Of a DNA stretch of 33,143 nucleotides, positions 8,521 through 15,949 are shown in pieces. The stretch is from Candidatus Chloroploca mongolica (GTDB lineage: Bacteria > Chloroflexota > Chloroflexia > Chloroflexales > Chloroflexaceae). Below the pieces are notes generated by a model. It was given only the letters and a program-made list of their open reading frames with translations. It had not been told where the DNA came from and searched no databases. The position numbers were made by a program, and so were the translations under genes. Numbering within the stretch: position 1 is the first letter of the stretch; each line of letters opens with the position of its first letter. The stretch covers positions 1-33,143 of the forward strand of contig NZ_SIJK02000058.1 in assembly GCF_004762035.2 (NCBI RefSeq), read 5' to 3'.

Positions 8521-9576
8521 TTACACCCAGGCATCATCCGCCGTAGGCTCGGGACGCGGCCACCCCGGCGGATAGAGAAGATAGACTGTTCCCGATGAAG
8601 CCCGTTGCCAGCACGTAAAGAACTGGTCGGCGCGGTAGGAACGCAAGACTTGCACTTCTTCATAACTTGCTGGTTCGGCGGTCAAGACGCGTCGTCCATG
8701 GGCAAAGCCGCGTACGAGCGTGAGATGTCCGTTACTCGGCACCAGTGCGCCCTCGAGCTCGCCCTCGTGCCAGCCGAGGCTGGCGATCACCGGAACACCT
8801 GCGGTGATCCAGCGGGCAAGTTGCGCCAGGCTGTCGAGGCGCGTGATGTAGGCTGTCAGCCCGTGTGCGGCGGCAAAAGCGGTATTGAACGCCCAGTTGC
8901 CGGTACCCTGCCAGGCGGGATCGTTGACCATTGGTACCACCAGATCGGGGACACAGGCCGGGTCGCGGAAGGGTGCAAGGCGCGGGTCGCCGGTCTGTTC
9001 GTGCCAATACGCCAGGGCCATCGCGAGGGCAACCGGGCTACACCAGCCTTCGCCGCCGACGTAGGCGTACTGCGGCAAACGCAACGGCACCGACAGCGCA
9101 GTCTCGGGGAGAGCCTCGGGAAGCGGCGCAGGAGGCAGCGCGTTTGAGGTCACACAGAGCGTCAGGGCCTCAAGGTCGGGCATGTCGGCCCCGGGCTTGC
9201 CACCGAGCACGATCCGCGGGCGCACCGTCACCGCGGGGGCCGTGATGACCAGGGTATCGGTTGCAACAGAAGCAATGGGCGTGCGCTGAGCCGCAAAGCT
9301 GGTTCGTTGCGAACCTGCGCGTGCGTCATCCCAACGGCCCATGCGATAGAGCGAAGGCGGCTCATGCGCTGCCGTCACCTCGAGTTGCACCTCAATCCAG
9401 CTCTGCTCAGGCGTATCAGCGGCCCATGACGGAATCAGCTCACTCGCACCGGCAAAAGCGAGCTCAGGCCCAACGAGCACAATGCGTGCCGCGGGATCGT
9501 CGTCAACAGTGGGAGCGGCACGTTGCCAACCCGCAAGCTCATCGGACGACCAGGATTTACTTTGATGACGTGACAT
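8521..9576 (-). CDS. C39-like papain-fold peptidase domain protein
   Basis: 351 residues. The first 165 residues are a variable, beta-rich region without a recognised fold. The C-terminal half is a Peptidase_C39-like domain: LPQYAYVGGEGWCSP carries the nucleophile-position Cys179, and SNGHLTLVRGF carries the His284 position, with an acidic residue near AEPASYEE as a possible third member. No signal peptide or membrane segment is evident, so it is probably cytoplasmic. C39 domains of bacteriocin exporters cleave double-glycine leaders, but stand-alone C39-like proteins in actinobacteria and Chloroflexota have unknown substrates. No ABC transporter or leader-peptide gene is nearby. A perfect TATAAT lies 44 bp upstream of the start. 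Confidence 0.7.
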   Translation of the reverse strand: MSRHQSKSWSSDELAGWQRAAPTVDDDPAARIVLVGPELAFAGASELIPSWAADTPEQSWIEVQLEVTAAHEPPSLYRMGRWDDARAGSQRTSFAAQRTPIASVATDTLVITAPAVTVRPRIVLGGKPGADMPDLEALTLCVTSNALPPAPLPEALPETALSVPLRLPQYAYVGGEGWCSPVALAMALAYWHEQTGDPRLAPFRDPACVPDLVVPMVNDPAWQGTGNWAFNTAFAAAHGLTAYITRLDSLAQLARWITAGVPVIASLGWHEGELEGALVPSNGHLTLVRGFAHGRRVLTAEPASYEEVQVLRSYRADQFFTCWQRASSGTVYLLYPPGWPRPEPTADDAWV

Positions 9577-9620
9577 ACGGAAGGCTCGTACTCTTTTTCA
9601 TGAACCCATAGCATTGTCCT

Positions 9621-9626
9621 ATTATA
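9621..9626 (-). promoter_or_regulatory. -10 box upstream of the C39-like gene
   Basis: TATAAT on the minus strand, 44 bp before the ATG at 9576, in a 105-bp gap that otherwise looks empty. I could not find a matching -35 hexamer at 16-18 bp, so support is partial. Confidence 0.3.
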
Positions 9627-9681
9627 CCCTGAGCACAGAGCGTGTGCTTTTGCTCGAAGAGAAGGATTTATGTGAAACCGA

Positions 9682-9978
9682 TCACCAGGTACGGTCATAA
9701 TTCACCTTCAGTTTATCAAGGATAGCCTGGGTCAGATCAATGTCCAGCAGATAGGCGAGTTGAAAGAGATAATTCGCCACATCAGCCAGCTCGCCAGCCA
9801 GCGCCGCCTTATCGGCAGGCTCATCACCAAACTGAAAATGCTCTAGCAATTCGGCTGCCTCGATCACCACCGATGTCGCAATATTGCGCGGCGTTTGCGG
9901 GAACTTTGTATCGTCAGCGTACCATCCCTTAGCGGTCACAAATTCATTGATTACTCGCGTGAGTTCGTCAATCGTCAT
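9682..9978 (-). CDS. MazG-like nucleotide pyrophosphohydrolase
   Basis: 98 residues, the size of single-domain all-alpha NTP pyrophosphatases of the MazG/DCTPP1 (RS21-C6) superfamily. The metal-binding signature is complete: E40 and E43 in EAAELLEHF, then E63 and D66 in ELADVANY. KFPQTPRNIATSV is the usual N-terminal helix. These enzymes hydrolyse non-canonical or excess (d)NTPs to the monophosphate and pyrophosphate and act in nucleotide-pool cleaning. The substrate cannot be told from sequence. The start is preceded by GGAAGGAAG. The 5' region is occupied by a large palindromic repeat. Confidence 0.85.
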   Translation of the reverse strand: MTIDELTRVINEFVTAKGWYADDTKFPQTPRNIATSVVIEAAELLEHFQFGDEPADKAALAGELADVANYLFQLAYLLDIDLTQAILDKLKVNYDRTW

Positions 9979-9995
9979 ACATCTTCCTTCCTCAG

Positions 9996-10070
9996 TTTAT
10001 GGTTCGTTGTGGTGGCTTCGCCGCCACAACGAACCATAAACTCTCATCGAGCGGCGAAGCCGCTCCACAC
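9996..10070. repeat. Composite palindromic element, copy A (REP-like)
   Basis: Two adjacent hairpins. The first has 21-nt arms (9996-10016 and 10020-10040, loop TTC, one G-T pair). The second has 7-bp arms GAGCGGC and GCCGCTC (10049-10065, loop GAA) and is followed by CACACC. The same order and near-identical second hairpin occur at 24391-24465. It lies between the divergent mazG-like and small-protein genes. Confidence 0.7.
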
Positions 10071-10076
10071 CAGAAC

Positions 10077-10109
10077 ATTATTGGGGCCAAGCCCCAATAA
10101 TGGTACAAT
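10077..10109 (+). promoter_or_regulatory. Promoter overlapped by a perfect inverted repeat
   Basis: TTGGGG (10081-10086), a 17-bp spacer and TACAAT (10104-10109) precede the small-protein gene. The -35 box and most of the spacer lie inside a perfect inverted repeat with 11-bp arms (10077-10087 and 10091-10101, loop CAA), so the site could be an operator. A strong Shine-Dalgarno, AAAGGAGGT, follows at 10122-10130. Confidence 0.45.
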
Positions 10110-10136
10110 ACCCCTACATTTAAAGGAGGTATTGCT

Positions 10137-10352
10137 ATGGTAACGGTTGAACAAATTATTGCCTACTGTGAACGGACGCTTGCGGCACGTTTTCTGGCGA
10201 ACGATCAGGAAGGGTTGCGCCGTTTGCAACTCGCCCTTGGGGTGCTGATCGAAGCGGCCCAGGAGGCCGGCGATCAAGAGACAGGGATGCGTTTGCGCGT
10301 CCTGGCTGCCCATGCCGCCAATCGGCGTGAGGGCCTCCAGGATGAGGATTGA
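10137..10352 (+). CDS. Small alpha-helical protein of unknown function
   Basis: 71 residues. The ATG stands 6 bp after a near-consensus AAAGGAGGT and about 28 bp after a likely promoter, so expression is well supported. The sequence begins MVTVEQIIAYCERTL and is almost entirely predicted amphipathic helix, with a single Cys at position 11 and no membrane segment. I do not recognise the family. It is followed after 6 bp by the threonine ammonia-lyase gene and is probably co-transcribed with it. Confidence 0.75.
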   Translation: MVTVEQIIAYCERTLAARFLANDQEGLRRLQLALGVLIEAAQEAGDQETGMRLRVLAAHAANRREGLQDED

Positions 10353-10358
10353 GTTGAT

Positions 10359-11597
10359 ATGAGCACCACGGTGAGCCTGGCTGATATTCAGTCGGCGCGG
10401 CGAACGCTGCGCGATGTGATTCTGGCGACGCCTGTTATTCCAGCTGCCCGCCTTTCGTCCGAGTTGGGGGCCTCAGTCTATTATAAGGCGGAAAATACGC
10501 AGCATAGCGGCTCATTCAAGATCCGTGGGGCCTACAATACGATCAGTCACTTGAGCCGTGAAGAGAAGGCCCGCGGGGTTATTGCTCCCTCAGCCGGCAA
10601 CCACGCCCAGGGTGTTGCGATGGCGGCCCAACTCTGTGGAGTACAGGCCGTGATTGTGATGCCTGAACGTGCCCCGTTGACCAAGGTTGTCGCGACGCGC
10701 CGCCTTGGGGCCGAGGTGGTGCTGGCTGGTGCGGGCTTTGATGAGGCGGTCGCCCACGCACGGATGCTGCAAGAGCAGCACGGCTATACGTATGTGCATG
10801 CGTTTGATCACCCACGGGTCATTGCCGGTCAGGGCACGATTGGCTTTGAACTCGCCGAGGCGTTACCTGATTTACAGACGCTTGTCGTGCCGATTGGCGG
10901 CGGTGGGCTGATCAGCGGGATCGCCATTGCGCTCAAGGCGCTCTTGCCCATGGTACGCATTATTGGGGTGCAGGCGGCCGGCTGCGCCCCTGTGCCCGAC
11001 TCGCTCGCCGCTGGTTGCCCGATCAGGCTCGCCACCGCACGTACAATTGCTGACGGAATCGCCGTCAAATCTCCAGGTGAATTGACCTTGCCCATCATTG
11101 CCGAACTCGTTGATGATGTGGTTACCGTTGATGAAGACGAGATTGTCTTTGGCATTGCCCATGTGGTGCAAAACAGCCGTCTGGTCGTTGAGGGGGCGGG
11201 GGCTGCTGGGGTTGCCGCGCTACTTGCGGGCAAGGTGGCGCTGCAACCAGGCGAGGTTGTGGCGACGATTTTGTGTGGGGGCAATATCGATAGCAACCTG
11301 CTCACCAGGGCGCTCGAGACGGCGTTGGTGCGCCAGGGGCGTTACTTGCTGCTGCGCACGAGTGTGGATGATCGTCCTGGTGGTCTGGCAGGGCTGGTGA
11401 ATCGTGTTGCCGAAGTCGGGGCCAGTGTGCTCGACCTCTTTCATCGGCGCGCCATGTGGCGTGTCCCTATTGATCGTGCTGGCGTCGAACTGGTGCTTGA
11501 AGTGCGTGATGAAGAGCACGCCCAAGCTGTCTTTGATCACCTGGCGCACCACGGGTATAGCTGCGAACGCGGGGATGTAGGATCTTGGCCTGTTTAA
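10359..11597 (+). CDS. ilvA: Threonine ammonia-lyase (threonine dehydratase)
   Basis: 412 residues, a PLP-dependent fold-type II enzyme converting L-threonine to 2-oxobutanoate and ammonia in the cytoplasm, the entry step to isoleucine. The PLP lysine lies in SGSFKIRGA. APSAGNHAQGVA is the substrate/PLP loop and PIGGGGLISG is the phosphate-binding glycine loop. A single C-terminal ACT-like domain (about 330-408, LLRTSVDDRPGGLAGLVNRV) may bind a regulatory amino acid. The length matches the short, one-ACT class rather than E. coli IlvA, so a catabolic (TdcB-like) or biosynthetic role is equally possible. It follows the small-protein gene and ends at a strong hairpin. Confidence 0.9.
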   Translation: MSTTVSLADIQSARRTLRDVILATPVIPAARLSSELGASVYYKAENTQHSGSFKIRGAYNTISHLSREEKARGVIAPSAGNHAQGVAMAAQLCGVQAVIVMPERAPLTKVVATRRLGAEVVLAGAGFDEAVAHARMLQEQHGYTYVHAFDHPRVIAGQGTIGFELAEALPDLQTLVVPIGGGGLISGIAIALKALLPMVRIIGVQAAGCAPVPDSLAAGCPIRLATARTIADGIAVKSPGELTLPIIAELVDDVVTVDEDEIVFGIAHVVQNSRLVVEGAGAAGVAALLAGKVALQPGEVVATILCGGNIDSNLLTRALETALVRQGRYLLLRTSVDDRPGGLAGLVNRVAEVGASVLDLFHRRAMWRVPIDRAGVELVLEVRDEEHAQAVFDHLAHHGYSCERGDVGSWPV

Positions 11598-11601
11598 TTT
11601 C

Positions 11602-11648
11602 TTTCGCTGGAACAACAGCCAGCGTAGCTGGCTGTTGTTCCAGCGAAA
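11602..11648 (+). terminator. Long perfect hairpin after threonine ammonia-lyase
   Basis: Perfect 22-bp arms (11602-11623 and 11627-11648) with a GTA loop, starting four bases after the stop codon and ending in an A/T-flanked stem. The core CAGCCAGC-GTA-GCTGGCTG resembles the one at the window's right end. A true U-tract is short, so termination strength is uncertain. Confidence 0.55.
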
Positions 11649-11664
11649 AAGGTAACTGTTCACA

Positions 11665-13068
11665 ATGCTCACACGACTGCGGCAATTTCGTGGGGTAGAG
11701 TTTCAATTGCTCTTCACGGTGCTAGTCTTCTTTGCAGCAGGTTATACGCTGGTAATGCTGGCGACCCGTCAGCGAGAGTTTGTCGCCACGCTGCCCGGTC
11801 TGCTGACGATCCTCTGGCCCTCGGCGCTGCCATTGCTGCTCTTTATTGCCGTGTCGATTGGCCTGGGTTTCAAGAGTCCGCATGCCGACCAGGTGCTGTT
11901 GCCACTGGTTGCGTTGCTCGCCGGGTTGAGCCTGATGCTGACCGCCCGCCTTGAGCCGAGCCTCAATGTACGCTACTTGTGTACTGCGGTTGGGGGTGAA
12001 GTCTTTCCCTGTTACGAAGGTATCGCGAGCAAACAGTCACTCTGGGTGACCCTGGGGGTGCTTGGCCTCGCGGCGATGCTCTTTGTACCCTGGGATCGCA
12101 TCCTGATTCGCTGGCTCAAGCTCACGTTGCTCGATGTGCTCGATAACTACCGCTATCTCTGGTTGACAATCGGACTTGTTCTGATCTTTGCCACGTTTTT
12201 GTTTGGGGTTGACCCGAATGATAGTGGCGTCAAGGTCTGGTTCAATTTTGGCTTTTTTTTCTTTCAACCGTCCGAGTTGCTCAAGATTATTCTGGTGATC
12301 TTTCTGGCGTCTTACCTCAATCAGCATCGCGAAGTGGTTGCCGCTGGCTATCGTCTCGGTCCGCTGACGTTGCCGCCGTTGCCCTATCTGGTGCCCCTCC
12401 TGGGGATGTGGGGCATTGCTATGGGCACCATTGTCTTTCAGCGCGATCTTGGGGCGGCTCTTTTACTCTATGGCGTCTTTCTGGCAATGCTCTATATTGC
12501 GACCGGACGAGCCTGGTATGTTCTGGCTGGGATGCTCGCCTTTGGCATCGGAGCCTATGTGCTCTACCAATTGCTGCCGATTGTTTCGCTGCGCGTCCAG
12601 ATCTGGCTTGATCCATGGGCCCAGGCGCAGAACCGGGGCTATCAGATTGTTCAGGCGATCTATGCGATGGCCTCCGGCGGCGTCTTCGGCCAGGGTCTCG
12701 GCATGGGGGTGCCTGCCGTCGTTCCAGCCATCCACACCGATTTCATCTTTACGGCGATTGGTGAAGAGATGGGCCTGATCGGGACGCTGGCAGTGCTGAT
12801 TGCTTATATCCTGCTGATTTTTCGTGGCTACCATATTGCGCTGCGTATCCCCGGTCGTTTTCGCGGGTTCGAACAATTGCTTGCCATTGGCCTCACCACG
12901 ATTATTGCGGTGCAGACCCTCATTATTATCGGGGGCAATCTCCGCCTGATTCCCCTCACTGGGATTACCCTCCCCTTCATTTCGTATGGCGGCTCATCGG
13001 TGCTGATCAACTTCATCATCGTCGGCTTATTGATGCGCATCTCTGCGACCGCTCACGCTCAGCCTTGA
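11665..13068 (+). CDS. FtsW/RodA/SpoVE-family peptidoglycan glycosyltransferase
   Basis: 467 residues of polytopic membrane protein with ten or more hydrophobic segments. The SEDS-family core is clear: WFNFGFFFFQPSELLKI, the catalytic-region FQRDLGAALLLYG with its essential Asp, and near the C-terminus GITLPFISYGGSSVL. Members polymerise lipid II into glycan strands for elongation (RodA) or division (FtsW). No penicillin-binding-protein partner gene lies beside it here, so I do not choose between the two. The loop around residues 110-125 (YLCTAVGGEVFPCYEG) contains two Cys and is unusual. It starts 16 bp after the hairpin that closes the threonine ammonia-lyase gene. Confidence 0.85.
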   Translation: MLTRLRQFRGVEFQLLFTVLVFFAAGYTLVMLATRQREFVATLPGLLTILWPSALPLLLFIAVSIGLGFKSPHADQVLLPLVALLAGLSLMLTARLEPSLNVRYLCTAVGGEVFPCYEGIASKQSLWVTLGVLGLAAMLFVPWDRILIRWLKLTLLDVLDNYRYLWLTIGLVLIFATFLFGVDPNDSGVKVWFNFGFFFFQPSELLKIILVIFLASYLNQHREVVAAGYRLGPLTLPPLPYLVPLLGMWGIAMGTIVFQRDLGAALLLYGVFLAMLYIATGRAWYVLAGMLAFGIGAYVLYQLLPIVSLRVQIWLDPWAQAQNRGYQIVQAIYAMASGGVFGQGLGMGVPAVVPAIHTDFIFTAIGEEMGLIGTLAVLIAYILLIFRGYHIALRIPGRFRGFEQLLAIGLTTIIAVQTLIIIGGNLRLIPLTGITLPFISYGGSSVLINFIIVGLLMRISATAHAQP

Positions 13069-13076
13069 TATGGTTT

Positions 13077-13096
13077 TTTGACGCAAAGGCGCAAAG
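13077..13096 (+). repeat. GCAAAGGC-type dispersed repeat, copy 1
   Basis: Contains TTGACGCAAAGGCGCAAAG just downstream of the FtsW/RodA-family stop. Related copies lie near 16.85, 17.5, 18.65, 19.7 and 22.1 kb. The rest of the 13069-13388 interval holds the promoter and leader described next. Confidence 0.55.
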
Positions 13097-13170
13097 ATGC
13101 GTGTGGAGATGCCGTCAGCCCTGCCCCCCCGGATGGATGGGACTAGCCAAAAACAGGACTTATGGTAGAA

Positions 13171-13200
13171 TTGCCATGCAACTATTTGATCGTGTATAAC
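13171..13200 (+). promoter_or_regulatory. Strong sigma-70-type promoter upstream of the HD gene
   Basis: TTGCCA (13171-13176, five of six consensus bases) and TATAAC (13195-13200, five of six) are separated by 18 bp. Transcription would begin near 13207, about 180 nt before the ATG at 13389. A tract of alternating TA follows directly (13201-13215). Confidence 0.55.
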
Positions 13201-13225
13201 GTATATATAGTATACCGAGTCGTGG

Positions 13226-13377
13226 GCGATCAATGAGGATCGCAGTACTCAGTCTGGGAAGAGTATTGTGCTCCCGCTGATAAGTTCCTCCAGTTGAGGA
13301 AGCGGGTAGAGGTGTCTGTTGGTGGGTAAGTTACCCGTTGCAATGTACTGGAGCGACTTCCAGTTCCCTGAGGAGGG
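13226..13377 (+). promoter_or_regulatory. Candidate structured 5' leader or small RNA
   Basis: The approximately 180-nt leader can fold into several separate stems. These are GCGATC/GATCGC (13226-13243); CCCGC plus TTCCTC against GAGGAA plus GCGGG with a one-sided 7-nt bulge (13273-13306); GGGTA/TACCC (13324-13336); and CTGGA/TCCAG (13348-13363). A long-range stem pairs CTCAG and GGAA (13248-13260) with TTCC and CTGAG (13364-13372). The last stem runs into the Shine-Dalgarno GAGGAGGG (13370-13377), so folding could hide the ribosome site. I do not recognise a known riboswitch or 6S RNA. Stems were found by eye and their energies were not calculated. Confidence 0.4.
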
Positions 13378-13388
13378 AATAAGATCCC

Positions 13389-13925
13389 ATGAATCATGCT
13401 GCCTTGATTGCCGATTTGCTTGCGCATCCGCGGGTTGTTGAAACTCGTCACCATTTGCACCACAGTGTCTCGAAGCACGACCATATGCTGCGCGTTGCGC
13501 GCTATTCGTATGCACTGGCGCCGTTGATGGGTGCCGATCAGCGTACGGCGACGCGGGCGGCAATTCTCCATGATCTCGATTCGCGCCTTGGGACGCTGAC
13601 AACCCACGGGGCGATCGCAGCGCGTGTGGCCGCTGAACTTGGGGAGGGCGAAGAGGTGTCGCAGGCCATTGTGAGCCATATGTACCCCCTTGGGCCTCGT
13701 CCGACGACCCGCGAAGGCTGGGTGCTTGCCGTGGCCGATAAGATTGCGTCAGTGACCGATCTGACCACGTTTGTCAGTGGTCTTTTTACTGGGCAGAGCA
13801 TTCAGATGCGGCGGCAGTTGTGCGCGTCTGATCCGTTTTATGCGGCCCGCCATTCCGGCCGCCGTCGCCGCCAGTTGATCACCCGTCTCTGGCGCCGCGA
13901 GGGCCGTCAGGCACTTTCGCAATAG
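13389..13925 (+). CDS. HD-domain metal-dependent phosphohydrolase
   Basis: 178 residues. HD-superfamily metal and catalytic residues are present: H30 in SKHDHMLRVARY, H61-D62 in AAILHDLDSR, H97 in IVSHMYPL, and D117 in AVADKIASVTD. The order H...HD...H...D and the size match stand-alone HD hydrolases of the kind seen in Firmicutes, whose substrates (nucleotides or nucleotide second messengers) are mostly unknown. The C-terminal 30 residues are strongly basic (HSGRRRRQLITRLWRREGRQ), suggesting nucleic-acid or membrane contact. It is monocistronic, with its own promoter, a long leader and a 24-bp hairpin terminator shared with the convergent gene. Confidence 0.8.
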   Translation: MNHAALIADLLAHPRVVETRHHLHHSVSKHDHMLRVARYSYALAPLMGADQRTATRAAILHDLDSRLGTLTTHGAIAARVAAELGEGEEVSQAIVSHMYPLGPRPTTREGWVLAVADKIASVTDLTTFVSGLFTGQSIQMRRQLCASDPFYAARHSGRRRRQLITRLWRREGRQALSQ

Positions 13926-13945
13926 TTTCGCCCTGAAAACGAAAA

Positions 13946-14003
13946 CTGTTGGTGCAGAACGATCCGAGCTTTGCTCGGATCGTTCTGCACCAACAGCCTT
14001 TTT
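13946..14003 (+). terminator. Bidirectional terminator between convergent genes
   Basis: Perfect 24-bp arms (13946-13969 and 13973-13996) with a TTT loop, followed by CCTTTTT on the plus strand and, read the other way, preceded by a GAAAAC tract. It separates the HD gene from the converging TVP38-like gene and should stop transcription from both sides. Confidence 0.75.
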
Positions 14004-14736
14004 ATGCCTCCTGGTTCTCTTTCTGCCGCAAGAACCGCGAGATGAGCAACCCGCTGAAAAAGAGTACCACCGAGAGAACGAGCGTCCACGGATTGATGGC
14101 TGAGATGCTGAAGTTGCCGGCAAAGATGTCGTCAATGTTCAGTGATGCGCCGGCAAGGACAAAGGTGAGCGTGCCTGGCAACGAGCCGAGGATGCTGGCA
14201 AGGATGTAGGGTCGGTACGGTACCCGCAAGAAGCCTGCCATATAGTTGACCAGGTCGTACGGCAGGTAGATCAGCCGCATCACCAGGATTGTGCTAAAGG
14301 CGTTGCGCCGCAGCCGCTCGGCATACCGGTTCATAAGGTTGCCTGTAGCGGCCTCGTTGCCCTCGGGCAAGACCCCCTTGCCAAAGACCCGCCCAAAACC
14401 GTAGGCCAGCGTCGCCGACATATTCGAGCCGATGATGACAAAGATTGTTCCCCAGAACGGCCCCCAGATGGCACCACCGATCAGGGTAACGACAATCGCC
14501 GAGAAGAAGGCGAGTGGCCGTAACGTGTAGATCAGGATGTAGAGCAACGGTCCAACCGGCGTGCGCAGCAGGTCGATCAGGTCGTAGAGCGTGTCGGTTG
14601 GCGAGCGCCCGGTGATCAGGCTATAGCCGAGAAACGTTCCAACCAGAGTGAGCCAGATGAGGGCGGCGAGGCCTTTTTGCCAGTGCCGCGCCCAGAACGG
14701 CGTGCGCTCAGGCACGCTACGTGATGTGTCTACCAT
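14002..14736 (-). CDS. TVP38/TMEM64 (DedA-superfamily) membrane protein
   Basis: 244 residues with about five or six hydrophobic segments. The VTT-domain signature is visible: LIGGAIWGPFWGTIFVIIGS (glycine-rich re-entrant region), then MSATLAYGFGR, and RLIYLPYDLVNYMAGFLRV in the second half. Family members are inner-membrane proteins, and related DedA/TMEM41-type proteins are linked to lipid scrambling or flipping. The gene starts 8 bp after the stop of a CDP-alcohol phosphatidyltransferase, with GAGGAG at the right distance, so the two form an operon. That pairing supports a phospholipid-related role by context only. Confidence 0.85.
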   Translation of the reverse strand: MVDTSRSVPERTPFWARHWQKGLAALIWLTLVGTFLGYSLITGRSPTDTLYDLIDLLRTPVGPLLYILIYTLRPLAFFSAIVVTLIGGAIWGPFWGTIFVIIGSNMSATLAYGFGRVFGKGVLPEGNEAATGNLMNRYAERLRRNAFSTILVMRLIYLPYDLVNYMAGFLRVPYRPYILASILGSLPGTLTFVLAGASLNIDDIFAGNFSISAINPWTLVLSVVLFFSGLLISRFLRQKENQEA

Positions 14737-14744
14737 GCGTCTCC

Positions 14745-15353
14745 TCAGAGATTGCGTAAGGCCCAGATCAGGCGTTGCCCGGCGGTGATCACGACGAGCA
14801 CGGCCATCAGGCTAAAGAGCGGCACGAGCGCCCCCGGCATCAACAGAAAGAGGGTGTAGCAAACAACGGTCTCGGCCCCCTCGATGAGGCCCCCAGGCAT
14901 CGTGACCGTCGTTAACTCACCCTGCTTGCGTGCGCCGGCCTGCCGTTTTTCGAGCAGGGCGGCCAGGTACATCCAACTGGCCCCGTTGAGATAAAAGCTA
15001 GCGAGCAAGGCGGCTAAGGCAAGATACCCTGCCGGCGTATTGACTGCGAGCGCCAGACCTATCGGAATAGCTGCATAAACCAGATGATCAAGCAGGATAT
15101 CCAGATACGCCCCCAGATCGCTCTGCTGATCAGTCAGGCGCGCCAGCGTACCATCCAATCCATCCAGGATCCGATTGACCGCCCAGAGGATCAACGCGGC
15201 GACATAGAGCCCTTGCCATGCCGCAACCGCTGCGGCAACGCCAACAATTGCTGCGACGACCGTGACACTCGTTGGGTGAATGCGGCGCAAGGGCCCTCGC
15301 ACCAACGGACCAAGCAGGCTCTCTTTTGGTTCGCGTAGCGCTTTGTCAATCAT
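14745..15353 (-). CDS. CDP-alcohol phosphatidyltransferase
   Basis: 202 residues from the ATG at 15353. A GTG nine bases upstream is too close to the GAGGG ribosome site. The CDP-alcohol phosphotransferase motif D-G-x2-A-R-x8-G-x3-D-x3-D is complete in DGTLARLTDQQSDLGAYLD plus the final Asp of ILLDH. About five hydrophobic segments place it in the membrane. Such enzymes exchange CMP of a CDP-linked lipid or alcohol for another alcohol. Whether the product is phosphatidylglycerophosphate, phosphatidylinositol phosphate or something else cannot be read here. It is first in an operon with the TVP38-like gene. Confidence 0.85.
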   Translation of the reverse strand: MIDKALREPKESLLGPLVRGPLRRIHPTSVTVVAAIVGVAAAVAAWQGLYVAALILWAVNRILDGLDGTLARLTDQQSDLGAYLDILLDHLVYAAIPIGLALAVNTPAGYLALAALLASFYLNGASWMYLAALLEKRQAGARKQGELTTVTMPGGLIEGAETVVCYTLFLLMPGALVPLFSLMAVLVVITAGQRLIWALRNL

Positions 15354-15397
15354 GGAATACACCCTCTTGTGTTACGCTTGCCCATTCTGGCACGCTG

Positions 15398-15406
15398 AGT
15401 ATACCA
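15398..15406 (-). promoter_or_regulatory. Extended -10 promoter of the phosphatidyltransferase operon
   Basis: Minus-strand TGGTATACT, a TGn-extended -10 box 44 bp upstream of the ATG. No good -35 hexamer was seen, as is common for extended -10 promoters. The same TGGTATACT occurs before the Nudix gene at 24508. Confidence 0.4.
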
Positions 15407-15493
15407 GAGCACCTGTGGGTCGACTGTAATCAATCTTACGTTGGGGATGTGGCGGGGGCCGCGTAATTGTTCAGCTTTCTCCTGGGAGACCTG

Positions 15494-15737
15494 GCAGGCG
15501 GGTGCCACCCGGAAGGGCGCCGATGTCCATGGCACGCCTGCGCACCGCCAGACCTCGCAGGTGGGGCGTGGTGGACAGAAAGCTTCCGGGAAGCTCTGCA
15601 AGCTTCCCGGAAGCTTTCGGTGCCCACAGTCCTGCGCACCGACGCAACCGCGATCTGGAATGACGGAGGGCGAATGGGAGCCAGGGCTACGCTGAAAATG
15701 AGGGAACGTGGTTCCCCCATTTTCAGCGTAGCCCTGG
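15494..15737. repeat. Cluster of three palindromes in a 600-bp gene-free stretch
   Basis: The gap 15354-15949 has no supportable gene. It contains three hairpins: an imperfect one (15494-15506 against 15531-15541), a perfect 17-bp-arm one (15578-15594 and 15602-15618, core GCTTCCGGGAAGC), and one with arms of about 27 bp and one mismatch (15681-15707 and 15711-15737). They look like inserted repeat units rather than terminators, since no gene ends here. Beyond 15737 I see only a possible promoter. Confidence 0.55.
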
Positions 15738-15754
15738 AATGGTAGCTTGCTGAC

Positions 15755-15783
15755 TTGCTGGGAAACCCGGTAAAGCGTATGAT
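15755..15783 (+). promoter_or_regulatory. Possible promoter upstream of the flavoprotein remnant
   Basis: TTGCTG (15755-15760), 17 bp, TATGAT (15778-15783). It is about 165 bp before the truncated ferric-reductase-like gene. It may be the leftover promoter of the intact ancestor or chance. Confidence 0.25.
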
Positions 15784-15949
15784 GTAAACTACTCGTTCGC
15801 TTCGGTTTATGTGGATGTTGGCTCTCTTGAGGGCTCAGTTCATCCTATGTCCAAGGTTGTATCTATACCCTTAGCATAGTCTCATGGAACGTGGATAGAG
15901 TAGTTCCAGGCAACATTTCTGAGGAGACCAATGATCACTCTGCCTGGGT

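Noticed and set aside
13226-13377. 6S RNA, SRP RNA or a T-box for the structured leader.
   Set aside because: No T-box sequence, no SRP tetraloop motif, and no clear 6S central bubble could be identified, so I left it unclassified.
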